Below, one piece after another: positions 25,596 through 33,222 of a stretch of 64,000 bases of DNA. The notes below the pieces were generated by a model. That model was not told the DNA's origin. It searched no databases and saw nothing but the letters and a program-made list of their open reading frames with translations. The stretch covers positions 3,446,501 to 3,510,500 of the forward strand of contig NZ_CP007029.1 in the NCBI RefSeq assembly GCF_000227685.2. Direction: 5' to 3'. The DNA is from Thioalkalivibrio paradoxus ARh 1 (GTDB lineage Bacteria > Pseudomonadota > Gammaproteobacteria > Ectothiorhodospirales > Ectothiorhodospiraceae). The translations under genes and the position numbers were made by a program. Each line of letters begins with the position of its first letter. Position 1 is the stretch's first letter.

Positions 25596-26864
25596 TCAGG
25601 GCCTGACGGTATCGATCACCAGGCGCACATCGTTGCTGCCGACCTCAACCTCGTCCAGAACCCCTTCCAGATCGCCTGGGCGGGCACGCGAGTCGCCGTG
25701 ACGCGAGACACGCGCAACCAGTGTGATGCTCTCATGGTTCGACAACACATGGTCGGCGGACATCGCAAGGCTGTCGTCGAGCGTGAACGCGACCGGCAGC
25801 TGGTCGAGCTGGGTGCTCAGCGCAGCCAGCGGCAGGGTGTTGCCGGTCAGGGTACGCGCAAACAGGTACACGGTGTCGCCGGGTTCAGCCTGGTCCGCGA
25901 GCTCGGGCGCCAACTCGACGACGCCGGACACGGTCACCAGATCGCTCGGCTCGAGCTCCGACTCGCCGAACGCCTCGACGTGCCCGTGAACCCGGGCGTT
26001 GCGCACCATTGCGGTGAGCTCGTCGTGCGCCGGCGTGCCCTCCGGCAGTTGGCCCAGCAGCTGGTTCCAATAGTAGGCGGCAGTGGTGTATTCGCGGTTT
26101 TGGTAGGCATGGATCCCGGCAAGTTCCAGCCCTTTTTGATCTTCAGCGTCGAGCTGCAGCGCCTCACGCACCAGCGCGATCGGACGCCCACTGAGGTCGC
26201 GGCCGGCGTTCACTGCCAGCGCCTCGGCATAACCCGAGACGACCGCCGCCGTCTCGGGCAGCAACTCGTACGCGCGTGCGAACGCAGCCTCGGCATCCTC
26301 CCAGCGATCACGAGCAATGTAGGCGTTGGCGAGGAAGGTCCAGCTCACGCCATCCTCCGGATCCTCGCGCACGGCTTCTTCAAGGGTTGCAAGCGCGTCG
26401 TCGACCTGGCGGTCCAGCCGTTCCAGGGCCTCCTGCATCTCACGCTGGCGCTCTTGTTCCTCCTGCTCTGCTGCCGCGACCTTGATCACGAAACCGGGTT
26501 CTCCAACCACCAGGTAAGCGCCCAGCGCCAGCGCCGGGATCACCGCGGCCAGCCCGGTGGCGAGCCGGCGAGCGCCGCCGGTTGCCGAACCTGCAGCCTC
26601 GGCCCCGGTAAGGGCGTCCTGGGCGAGGCGCGCCTCGAGTTCCGCACGCGCGGCATCGCGTTGGGCGTCGCTGAGCAGCCCATTGCGGTGATCCTCTTCC
26701 AGTTCACGGTATTGGTCCCGGTACACTGCGATGTTGAGTTCGCGCCGGTCCAGCGCGTCCTTCGCGGGCCGGCGCAGAGCGGCGGGCAGCACCCATACCA
26801 GCACCACGGCGACCATCAGCAAGGCCAGAACCCAGAAAGCGGCTACGGATACGATCGAATTCAA
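25596..26864 (-). CDS. ccmI: Cytochrome c biogenesis protein CcmI (full-length copy)
   Basis: A 422-residue CcmI. Helix 1 (IVSVAAFWVLALLMVAVVLVWVLP) starts at the N-terminus, followed by the family segment VYRDQYRELEEDHRNGLLSD, helix 2 near residue 100, a charged coiled stretch, TPR repeats from about residue 150 (GVSWTFLANAYIARDRWEDAEAAFARA) and a C-terminal beta-rich domain. It presents apocytochrome to the heme lyase. The start is a TTG at 26864 with AGAGAGGT upstream; the first in-frame ATG would cut into helix 1. It follows ccmH by five bases. Confidence 0.9.
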   Translation of the reverse strand: MNSIVSVAAFWVLALLMVAVVLVWVLPAALRRPAKDALDRRELNIAVYRDQYRELEEDHRNGLLSDAQRDAARAELEARLAQDALTGAEAAGSATGGARRLATGLAAVIPALALGAYLVVGEPGFVIKVAAAEQEEQERQREMQEALERLDRQVDDALATLEEAVREDPEDGVSWTFLANAYIARDRWEDAEAAFARAYELLPETAAVVSGYAEALAVNAGRDLSGRPIALVREALQLDAEDQKGLELAGIHAYQNREYTTAAYYWNQLLGQLPEGTPAHDELTAMVRNARVHGHVEAFGESELEPSDLVTVSGVVELAPELADQAEPGDTVYLFARTLTGNTLPLAALSTQLDQLPVAFTLDDSLAMSADHVLSNHESITLVARVSRHGDSRARPGDLEGVLDEVEVGSNDVRLVIDTVRP

Positions 26865-26869
26865 CGGAT

Positions 26870-27400
26870 TTACCTCTCTTCTTGCATCGGGGAACCGGAC
26901 ACGGATCGCGAGGCGGCCCGTGCTCCGGACGGATGGGTGTCGGATTCCAGCAGTCGGGCCGCCTCGCGCAGCATTTCCGGGCTGACCCCCTGCGCGGCCG
27001 TCACGGTCCGGCGGCGGTGCAGCGTCGCAGCGGCGAGCCCCACACCGATCAGCAGGAACGCCAGCGGCCCGCCCCAGAGCGCGTAGGTCATCGGCTTGAC
27101 CGGGGGGCGGTACAGCACGAAATCGCCGTACCGGGCGACCAGCGACTCGACCACTTCGTCGTCGGTCATTCCGTCGCGCATCATCTCGCGAATCTCCTCG
27201 CGCAGGTCGAGCGCCAGCGAAGCACGCGATTCGGCCAGCGATTCGTTCTGGCAGACGACGCAGCGCAGATCCGCCGCCAGCACGTTCAGGCGTGCCTCCA
27301 GTACCGGATCGTCGGCATTCGGAAGGGCCGGCTGGCCGGCCGGCAACAGGGCCGGAACCAGCCAGAGCAGCACGACTGCCAGCAGGACCCGCCGCCTCAT
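26870..27400 (-). CDS. ccmH: Cytochrome c biogenesis protein CcmH
   Basis: A 176-residue protein with a signal peptide, then LNVLAADLRCVVCQNESLAES: RCVVCQ is the redox-active CxxC of CcmH, which works with CcmG to reduce apocytochrome cysteines and is part of the CcmF heme lyase. A helical domain (REEIREMMRDGMTDDEVVESLVARYGDFVLY) and one C-terminal helix follow, the normal order for a short CcmH/NrfF/CcmL. This is the only CcmH in the window, although ccmF, ccmG and ccmI all occur twice. Its ATG at 27400 overlaps the ccmG stop. Confidence 0.93.
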   Translation of the reverse strand: MRRRVLLAVVLLWLVPALLPAGQPALPNADDPVLEARLNVLAADLRCVVCQNESLAESRASLALDLREEIREMMRDGMTDDEVVESLVARYGDFVLYRPPVKPMTYALWGGPLAFLLIGVGLAAATLHRRRTVTAAQGVSPEMLREAARLLESDTHPSGARAASRSVSGSPMQEER

Positions 27401-27915
27401 GTCCGCAACTCCTGCAGCAGAGGCACGAATTTCTGCTCCCATACCGACGGCGTGATCGCGCCTACGTGCTTCATGCGGATGATGCCGTCACGGTCGATCA
27501 CAAAGGTCTCGGGAGTCACCGTGACGCCGTAACGGATCGCGACGCGCCCGTCGCGGTCGTCGACCGCCGCGACATAGGGGCTGCCGTTGCGCGCCAGCAA
27601 TGGCGCCGCCTCGCGGTCAAGATCCTTCCACGTGAGGCCGTAGATCGGTACCCGGCCGGCCACCATTCGTGGCAAGTGGCGGTGTTCCTCGAGACAGGTG
27701 CTGCACCACGGCGCCCAGATGTTCAACAGCCAGACCTGCCCGCGCACCTCCGAAGGGGAGAAGGTCTCGCCCGGGCTCCCGACCACGGGCAGCGTGAAGT
27801 CCGGTGCCGGGCGGCCCACGAGCGGAGACGGCACTTCCTTGGGGTTCAGGTACAGGCCAAGGTACAGGAACACGCCCAGTGCGGTGACCAGCAACAGCGG
27901 GATCCAGCGCCTCAT
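27397..27915 (-). CDS. ccmG: Thiol:disulfide oxidoreductase CcmG/DsbE, copy next to the nitrite reductase
   Basis: A 172-residue protein with an N-terminal anchor (WIPLLLVTALGVFLYLGLYL) and a periplasmic thioredoxin fold; the active site is WAPWCSTCLEEH near residue 70 and the cis-proline region GVTVTPETFVIDRDG. It supplies electrons to the heme-binding cysteines of apocytochromes. It overlaps ccmF upstream and ccmH downstream by four bases each, so ccmF-G-H are tightly coupled. The other copy at 21516-22055 differs in the CxxC dipeptide and in the anchor. Confidence 0.92.
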   Translation of the reverse strand: MRRWIPLLLVTALGVFLYLGLYLNPKEVPSPLVGRPAPDFTLPVVGSPGETFSPSEVRGQVWLLNIWAPWCSTCLEEHRHLPRMVAGRVPIYGLTWKDLDREAAPLLARNGSPYVAAVDDRDGRVAIRYGVTVTPETFVIDRDGIIRMKHVGAITPSVWEQKFVPLLQELRT

Positions 27916-29906
27916 GTCGCCACCTCCTCGCGCGGTGCCGCCGCCGGCCGCGTGGCCATTGCCGGTTCGCGGCGCCGCAACACCACGCGGTAGCGCCGGT
28001 CGGCAGCGGCCAGCGTGCCGCCGATCGCAAGCAGCAGCGCTCCAACCCAGAGCCAGCCGACGAACGGCTTGTGGTAGACGCGCACCGTCCAGACGCCGTC
28101 TCCCAGCGGCTCGCCGAGAGACACGTACACATCACGGAACGGCCCGTAGTTCACCGCTGCCTGGGTCATGATCATTCCCGAGGCATTGTAGTTGCGCTTC
28201 TCCGGGTACAGCGTGAACGAACGACCCCAGGGGCTGGTGATCTCCATCGTGCCGCGCCCGGCGACGTAGTTCGGACCCGGCAACTCCTCCACTCCCTGGA
28301 AAACGAACCGGTAGCCCGCAAGCTCCACGTGGCTGCCGATAGGCATGCGCACGTCGCGCTCGGTCTCGTAGTTGGAAACGACCGTCACGCCAACGACCAG
28401 GAACGCGAGCCCCAGGTGTGCGATCTGCATCCCCCAGAACGACCGCGGCAGACGCGCAAGTTCCCGGATGCGACCGCCGCGCTTGTGCTGCAGGCGCAGC
28501 GCGAAACCCTTGAGCACGGTGAACAGGATCCACAGCGCCAGGAACAGACCCAGGCTCACTTTCCAATTGATGCCGTCGACCGTCAGCGGCAACAGCGCGG
28601 CCGTGACGAGCGCGACCGCGAATGCCCATTTCAATCGCCCTATCAGGTCCGGGAGATCAGCCTGCTTCCAGCGTGCCAGCGGCCCCAGACCCACCAGGAA
28701 CAGCACTGGCGCCACCAGCGGCACAAAGACCGCGTTGAAGTACGGCGGACCGACCGAGATCTTGCCGAGGCCCAGCGCGTCGAGGAACAGTGGATAGAGC
28801 GTGCCCAGCAGCACTGCGCCGAGCGCCGCGACCAGGAACACGTTGTTCGTCAGCAGCAGCGACTCGCGCGAGAACCAGCCGAACGATCCCCCGGAAAGCA
28901 TACGCGGCGCCCGTAGCGCGTACAGGATCATCGAGCCCCCGATGACGACTCCGAGGAAACTCAGAATGAACAACCCGCGCATCGGGTCGGTGGCAAAGGC
29001 ATGGACCGAGGACAACACCCCGGAGCGCACCAGGAAGGTGCCGAGCAGCGACAGCGAGAACGTCGCAATCGCAAGCAGCACCGTCCAATTGCTGAACACG
29101 CCGCGCTTCTCGGTAGCCGCCAGCGCATGGATCAGCGCAGTACCGGCGAGCCAGGGCATCAGCGAGGCGTTCTCGGTCGGATCCCAGAACCACCAGCCAC
29201 CCCAGCCCAACTCGCGGTAGGCCCACCAGCTGCCCAGCGCAACGCCCATCGTCAGGAAGGTCCAGGCCGCAGTGGTCCAGGGCCGCGACCAACGGGCCCA
29301 AGCCGCGTCGAGCCGCCCCGACAACAGCGCCGCGATCGCAAACGCGAACGCGACCGAAAACCCGACATACCCCATGTAGAGCAATGGCGGGTGCGAGATC
29401 ATGCCGACATCCTGCAGCAGCGGGTTCAGGTCGCGTCCGTCAGCGGGTATCGGGAACAGGCGCTCGAACGGGTTCGAGGTGAAGATCAGCAGTGCCAGAA
29501 AGCCGACGCTGATCAGCCCCATCACACCCAACACGCGCGCGACCATCTCCTCCGGCAACTGGCGCGAAAACACCGCGACGGCGGCCGACCAGCCGGCCAG
29601 GATCACCGTCCAGAACAGCAGCGAGCCCTCGTGGGATCCCCAGGTCGCGGTGAATCGGTACACCGCGGGGAGCTGCGAGAAGGAGTTCTGCGCGACATTC
29701 TTCACCGAGAAGTCGTGCGCGAGGAAGGACCAGGCAAGCGCCGCGAACGCCGTCAGCAGCAGCACGAACTGCGCCTGGGCCAGGGGCTTGCCGAGTGCCA
29801 TCATCCGGCTGTCGCCGCGTTGGGCGCCAATCAGAGGTACGGTCCCCTGCACCAGCGCCAGCACAAGCGCGAGGACCACCGCGAACTGTCCCAGCTCCGG
29901 GATCAT
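27912..29906 (-). CDS. ccmF: Cytochrome c heme lyase subunit CcmF/NrfE, copy next to the nitrite reductase
   Basis: A 664-residue polytopic heme lyase subunit with the WWD motif GWGGWWFWDPTENASL, GSHEGSLLFWTVI, HPPLLYMGYVGFSVAFAFA and LVRSGVLSSVHAFA, and a C-terminal periplasmic loop with RDVRMPIGSHVELAGYRF. It is the first gene after the octaheme nitrite reductase and its terminator. In E. coli the CcmF paralogue NrfE is needed to attach heme to the CXXCK site of NrfA; position and duplication suggest this copy does the same for the CXXCK site of the octaheme enzyme, which is inference. The ribosome-binding site is near-perfect (AGGAGGTGA, then ATG). Confidence 0.93.
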   Translation of the reverse strand: MIPELGQFAVVLALVLALVQGTVPLIGAQRGDSRMMALGKPLAQAQFVLLLTAFAALAWSFLAHDFSVKNVAQNSFSQLPAVYRFTATWGSHEGSLLFWTVILAGWSAAVAVFSRQLPEEMVARVLGVMGLISVGFLALLIFTSNPFERLFPIPADGRDLNPLLQDVGMISHPPLLYMGYVGFSVAFAFAIAALLSGRLDAAWARWSRPWTTAAWTFLTMGVALGSWWAYRELGWGGWWFWDPTENASLMPWLAGTALIHALAATEKRGVFSNWTVLLAIATFSLSLLGTFLVRSGVLSSVHAFATDPMRGLFILSFLGVVIGGSMILYALRAPRMLSGGSFGWFSRESLLLTNNVFLVAALGAVLLGTLYPLFLDALGLGKISVGPPYFNAVFVPLVAPVLFLVGLGPLARWKQADLPDLIGRLKWAFAVALVTAALLPLTVDGINWKVSLGLFLALWILFTVLKGFALRLQHKRGGRIRELARLPRSFWGMQIAHLGLAFLVVGVTVVSNYETERDVRMPIGSHVELAGYRFVFQGVEELPGPNYVAGRGTMEITSPWGRSFTLYPEKRNYNASGMIMTQAAVNYGPFRDVYVSLGEPLGDGVWTVRVYHKPFVGWLWVGALLLAIGGTLAAADRRYRVVLRRREPAMATRPAAAPREEVAT

Positions 29907-30064
29907 GCATCACCTCCTGCACGCGGGCCGTGACAGGGACTGGAAAATTTCCCGCGGACCAGACCGGCCACCGGGAAACCTGAAGATCTTGCGAATTCGG
30001 TGCACACGGAGAACACCCCGGTGCAAAAAGCATATGGCATTGGGACGACCGGCAGAAAACATGG

Positions 30065-30095
30065 AAAAAAGGAGCCGGCGGCTAGCGCCGGCTCC
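30065..30095 (-). terminator. Intrinsic terminator between nitrite reductase and ccmF
   Basis: On the minus strand a ten-pair GC-rich hairpin (arms 30086-30095 and 30071-30080, loop of five) is followed directly by six U residues (30070-30065), a textbook Rho-independent terminator. It begins 21 bases after the nitrite reductase stop. It should let the reductase be made in excess over the maturation genes downstream, which would depend on read-through or on their own promoter in 29907-30064. Confidence 0.88.
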
Positions 30096-30115
30096 CATTG
30101 GCGGCAACGCTGAGG

Positions 30116-31777
30116 CTAGTTCGCTGCCACGGCGGCGTCGATCGCCGCATCCAGCTTGCCTACCCCTTCCTTGCTCTTGGTGATGGACTTCATCAGCGAC
30201 TCACGCGCCTGATCGGGGTTGTGGAAGCCCACCGAGTTCTCGGCGGTCCACCATTCCCAATGCAGGTGTGCGTCGTAGTGGAGCGCCCGCACCTCGTTGA
30301 GCACATCCTCCGACACGCCGGCCCGCTTCGCAACCGGGAACAGGTCGATCATACGGGCGAGCCAGAACTCGGCCTTCATGATCTTGCCGTGCGTGTAGTT
30401 CTTGATGTAGTCGATCGCGTACTCCGCCTCGGCCTCCGTCCAGCCGTCATGGCAGTTCAGGCAGGCACGATTCATCATGTCGCGCGGGGTGCGCGGGCTG
30501 TGCATCGTGTACTCCTTGCCGTTCTCCAGCTTGACCCTCGGCATGTGGCAGTCGGCACAGGTCACGCCGTTGCGCTCATGCGTGGAGCCCCAGAAGGTCT
30601 CCAGTTCCGGATGCTGCAGCTTGGGCAGCGGTGCACCGGTGGTCACATGCGTGAAGTCAAAGAAGTCGATCTCCTTCGCGGCTTCCGCGTAGTCGAACAC
30701 GTTGGCCCAGAAGAAGTGGTTGGTACGACGGTCGTCCATACCGACCGGAGCACCGTCACTCTGCTGGAAGCCCGGGTTGCAGTTGTATTCGACGTGGCAC
30801 TGACCGCACATCAGGTTGGAGTCGGCGACATTCAGCAGGCCGATCTTGCGGAAGTCTTCGCCGCCACGCTGGAAGGTCACCGGGGTCAGCGTGACATGCT
30901 CGCTCTTCGCCTCGTCATAGGGGTAGGTGCCCAGTCCCTGGTCGACGACCGCGTGGATCAGCGCATCGCGCACCACGCGCGGCTCGGTCGAGTGCGGATC
31001 GTGACACATATAGCAGTTCACCGGATGGTGCAGGTCACGTGCGAAGTCGACGACCTTCGAGGTCCGTGCCCACTTCGCAGCGTCGTGCTCGTCACCCATG
31101 TAGGCCCAATCCAGGATGTGATCCTGGGTCTTGCAGTTCAGGCATACCGGGTTCGCCGCAGTGGCGGTCTGGGCCAGGAAGCGGCGCTGATCCGACGTCG
31201 TCGGATCCATGTCCTCGATCACCGTCCAGGCGCCGCGAACCGCACCGAGACCATCGGTGACGTTCTGCCAGCTCTTGTACTGGAAACGGCCGCCGTAAGC
31301 CCGGTCGACGATGAAGTGGTCAACCAGCATGAACGCGTGGCTGCGCGGCTCCGCATGCTCGAGCGAGAAACCGTGCGCCCCGATCAGGGTGTCGAACTTC
31401 GGCGAGCGGCTGCGCGGGTTCGCCTTCTCCTCGCGCGGGTGGGACTCGTGGCGCACCGATGCGAACGAGTTGAACTGCGCGGTATGGCAGGAAGCACAGG
31501 CCTCAGGGGACGTGTGCGTGACCGGCCGCTCACCCATACGCCGGGCGCTGGCCGTTTCCACATGCTCGGTGGCATCGTGGCAGTGCACACAGTTCACGGT
31601 CGCGTGCTTGCCTACAACGTGCATGTCCTCGATCTGCGTGTGGCAGTCGTAGCACTGCAGCGCGTCCACGGGTTTGAGCTGGTCCCCCGACCCCGCATGC
31701 GCGGCGGAGGCCAGGAACAGACAGGCTGCCCCCGCGACCCATCGGCCCACACGGCCGAGTCTATTCAAATCATTCAT
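30116..31777 (-). CDS. Octaheme cytochrome c nitrite reductase (TvNiR type)
   Basis: A 553-residue periplasmic enzyme: a 28-residue signal peptide ending AHA, then 525 residues, exactly the size of TvNiR. Eight heme sites are visible: CYDCH 42, CVHCH 63, CASCH 94, CLNCK 212, CYMCH 255, CGQCH 324, CADCH 407, CLNCH 439. The fourth uses Lys and is the catalytic heme. In mature numbering Arg131, Lys188, Tyr303 and His361 all fall in place, and Cys305, which forms the unusual thioether to Tyr303, is present (EYNCNPGF). The enzyme reduces nitrite (and sulfite) to ammonia (and sulfide) as a hexamer. It starts at ATG 31777 after GGAGAACCTGT, heads the minus-strand ccm series and diverges from fccAB. 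Confidence 0.97.
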   Translation of the reverse strand: MNDLNRLGRVGRWVAGAACLFLASAAHAGSGDQLKPVDALQCYDCHTQIEDMHVVGKHATVNCVHCHDATEHVETASARRMGERPVTHTSPEACASCHTAQFNSFASVRHESHPREEKANPRSRSPKFDTLIGAHGFSLEHAEPRSHAFMLVDHFIVDRAYGGRFQYKSWQNVTDGLGAVRGAWTVIEDMDPTTSDQRRFLAQTATAANPVCLNCKTQDHILDWAYMGDEHDAAKWARTSKVVDFARDLHHPVNCYMCHDPHSTEPRVVRDALIHAVVDQGLGTYPYDEAKSEHVTLTPVTFQRGGEDFRKIGLLNVADSNLMCGQCHVEYNCNPGFQQSDGAPVGMDDRRTNHFFWANVFDYAEAAKEIDFFDFTHVTTGAPLPKLQHPELETFWGSTHERNGVTCADCHMPRVKLENGKEYTMHSPRTPRDMMNRACLNCHDGWTEAEAEYAIDYIKNYTHGKIMKAEFWLARMIDLFPVAKRAGVSEDVLNEVRALHYDAHLHWEWWTAENSVGFHNPDQARESLMKSITKSKEGVGKLDAAIDAAVAAN

Positions 31778-31949
31778 ACAGGTTCTCCTCTCCTCGGCTC
31801 CTCGGGCCTTCCACATGCCTCCGAGCCGCTTGTCTGCCTTTACGGTCTATGCGGGACATCCCTTCAGAACGCCCCACCCCTGTAGCCACCCCCGGATCCG
31901 GGTGCGGACGAAGCCTTAAAGCGGGCCTCCCCCTCGTCCCTCTCAGCCA

Positions 31950-31984
31950 AACAGGGGCGCGGTTTCGGGTCGCGCCCCTGTTTT
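31950..31984 (+). terminator. Strong hairpin plus T-tract in the nitrite reductase leader region
   Basis: Twelve-base perfect arms (31950-31961 with 31971-31982) enclose GTTTCGGGT and are followed by two more T on the plus strand, so the end reads GTTTTCC. It has the shape of an intrinsic terminator for a plus-strand transcript, yet no plus-strand gene precedes it: it would end an RNA antisense to the nitrite reductase start. On the minus strand it lies 173 bases ahead of the reductase start codon, inside any leader made from an upstream promoter, where it could act in attenuation or RNA stability. Confidence 0.5.
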
Positions 31985-32122
31985 CCGAAAGGTCGGATGC
32001 GATGATCCGGGCGCTGCCTTCCTCTGCTGCTCCCTGGGCACGCGTTCCAATGCCCGATCGTTCGTGACCGATGACATCGACTGTAGCGTCACCGTCGGTT
32101 CCTGCTCGCATCCTTAGGGGAA

Positions 32123-32128
32123 CTTATA
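32123..32128 (-). promoter_or_regulatory. Candidate -10 element for the nitrite reductase
   Basis: TATAAG on the minus strand, about 115 bases downstream of the NarL palindrome in the direction of the nitrite reductase. No -35 match to TTGACA is seen at 16-18 bases, as often found at activator-dependent promoters. The implied leader is about 340 bases. This is a weak call from sequence only. Confidence 0.3.
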
Positions 32129-32235
32129 GCACATCTGCTTGCCCATCATGCTCAGCGAACCCAAGAAATCACGCCACCTCCCCACGATGGTTTCAACATT
32201 ACCAACGGGTGGCACCCATGCCCTGGGTAGAGCGC

Positions 32236-32251
32236 TACCTATTTATAGGTA
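32236..32251. promoter_or_regulatory. Perfect 7-2-7 NarL/NarP binding palindrome
   Basis: The sequence TACCTAT-TT-ATAGGTA is two heptamers in inverted orientation with a two-base spacer. Both match the NarL/NarP consensus TACYYMT without mismatch, and the 7-2-7 arrangement is the one bound by NarP and by NarL. It lies 459 bases from the nitrite reductase start and 350 bases from fccA, and the cognate-looking NarXL pair is encoded at the end of the same gene cluster. Binding and which direction is controlled are inferred. Confidence 0.75.
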
Positions 32252-32600
32252 AAAGGCGTTACCCCCATGGGAACAAGCAACCCCCACACCCAAGCCGACC
32301 CCATCTCAACTTACTGAATTTGGTGACTTTCTTGGGCTCGCGGCGACGCGCGCAAGCGCTCGAGCAATTTTGCAGGAATGATGTAATGTATAAGGGGCGT
32401 GCGCCAGACCACAATTCAGAGAGTCTCAAAACACAACGTTTTTCTAATACGCAAGACCTCGAACTGACTCATGGGTCCGCATCGCTTCTCCGGCCGGAGT
32501 CCGCGCCCGGACGCGCAGCCGGAAAAACATTCACTGCACCCAAAAGGCGCGAAGACGCCTGGCAGCACACTTATAGATAAGCCCAAAGGGCGAAGGAGGC

Positions 32601-33206
32601 ATGATGAGACGAACCAGACTGAAGGCGATCGTGGTCGCCGGCCTGCTGACGGCCGGCTCGGCGGCGGTTGCAGACAACACGCCGATGTCGGGGCAGATGC
32701 TCGCGTTCCAGTGCGCCGGCTGCCATGGCTACAACGGCCACAGTGTCGGGCCGGCAACGCCGTCGCTTGCGGGATTCCCGAAGGAGTACTTCGTGGACTC
32801 GATGATGGCTTACAAGGATGGCAGCCGGTACGCGACCATCATGGATCGCGTGGCGATGGGCTATACCGAGGAGCAGTTCGAGGCGATGGCCGAGTTTTTC
32901 GCCGCCCAGCCCTACCTGCCGGCGCAACAGGACTACGATCCCGAGCTCGCCGAGCGCGGCGCCGAGATTCACGATCAGCACTGCAATACCTGTCACTCCG
33001 AGGGCGGCCGCTACCCGGAGCCGGACACCGCACCGATCGCCGGGCAGTGGATGCCCTACCTGCGCGACTCCTTCGAGGACTTCCGGGACCACGGGCGCTG
33101 GCAGCCACGCGGGATGGAGCGGCGACTGCTGTCGGTGGACGATCTGGAGGCGCTGGTCCACTACTACGGCAGCCAGCAGGACCCCGCGGCCTACGTGTTT
33201 GACTGA
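32601..33206 (+). CDS. fccA: Diheme cytochrome c subunit of flavocytochrome c (FccA)
   Basis: A 201-residue periplasmic cytochrome with a Sec signal peptide (AIVVAGLLTAGSAAVA) and two class I heme sites, CAGCH at 38 and CNTCH at 128, one in each half, the layout of FccA and cytochrome c4. Met residues after each site can serve as the sixth ligands. FccA receives electrons from the flavoprotein FccB as it oxidises sulfide and passes them to a soluble c-type acceptor. GAAGGAGG precedes the ATG pair at 32601. fccB follows after 16 bases. Confidence 0.93.
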   Translation: MMRRTRLKAIVVAGLLTAGSAAVADNTPMSGQMLAFQCAGCHGYNGHSVGPATPSLAGFPKEYFVDSMMAYKDGSRYATIMDRVAMGYTEEQFEAMAEFFAAQPYLPAQQDYDPELAERGAEIHDQHCNTCHSEGGRYPEPDTAPIAGQWMPYLRDSFEDFRDHGRWQPRGMERRLLSVDDLEALVHYYGSQQDPAAYVFD

Positions 33207-33222
33207 TTCAGGAGACCGACAG

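Larger units (their letters stand above)
31778..32600. other. 823-base divergent regulatory region between nitrite reductase and fccA
   Basis: No credible gene lies here; open frames on both strands are short and of non-protein composition. The right part, from about 32100, is visibly more AT-rich than its surroundings. It holds the NarL palindrome, a possible -10 element for each direction (TATAAG at 32123-32128 on minus; TATAAG near 32389 on plus), several near-match NarL heptamers around the palindrome (CACCCAT, CTGGGTA) and a strong hairpin at 31950-31984. No FNR box of the TTGAT-N4-ATCAA form was seen. Confidence 0.6.

Noticed and set aside
30098-31885. 595-codon open frame on the plus strand
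   Set aside because: Antisense to the octaheme nitrite reductase, which shows eight correct heme motifs.
31778-32600. FNR/ANR binding site in the nitrite reductase-fcc spacer
   Set aside because: Searched by eye for TTGAT-N4-ATCAA and close variants; none found.
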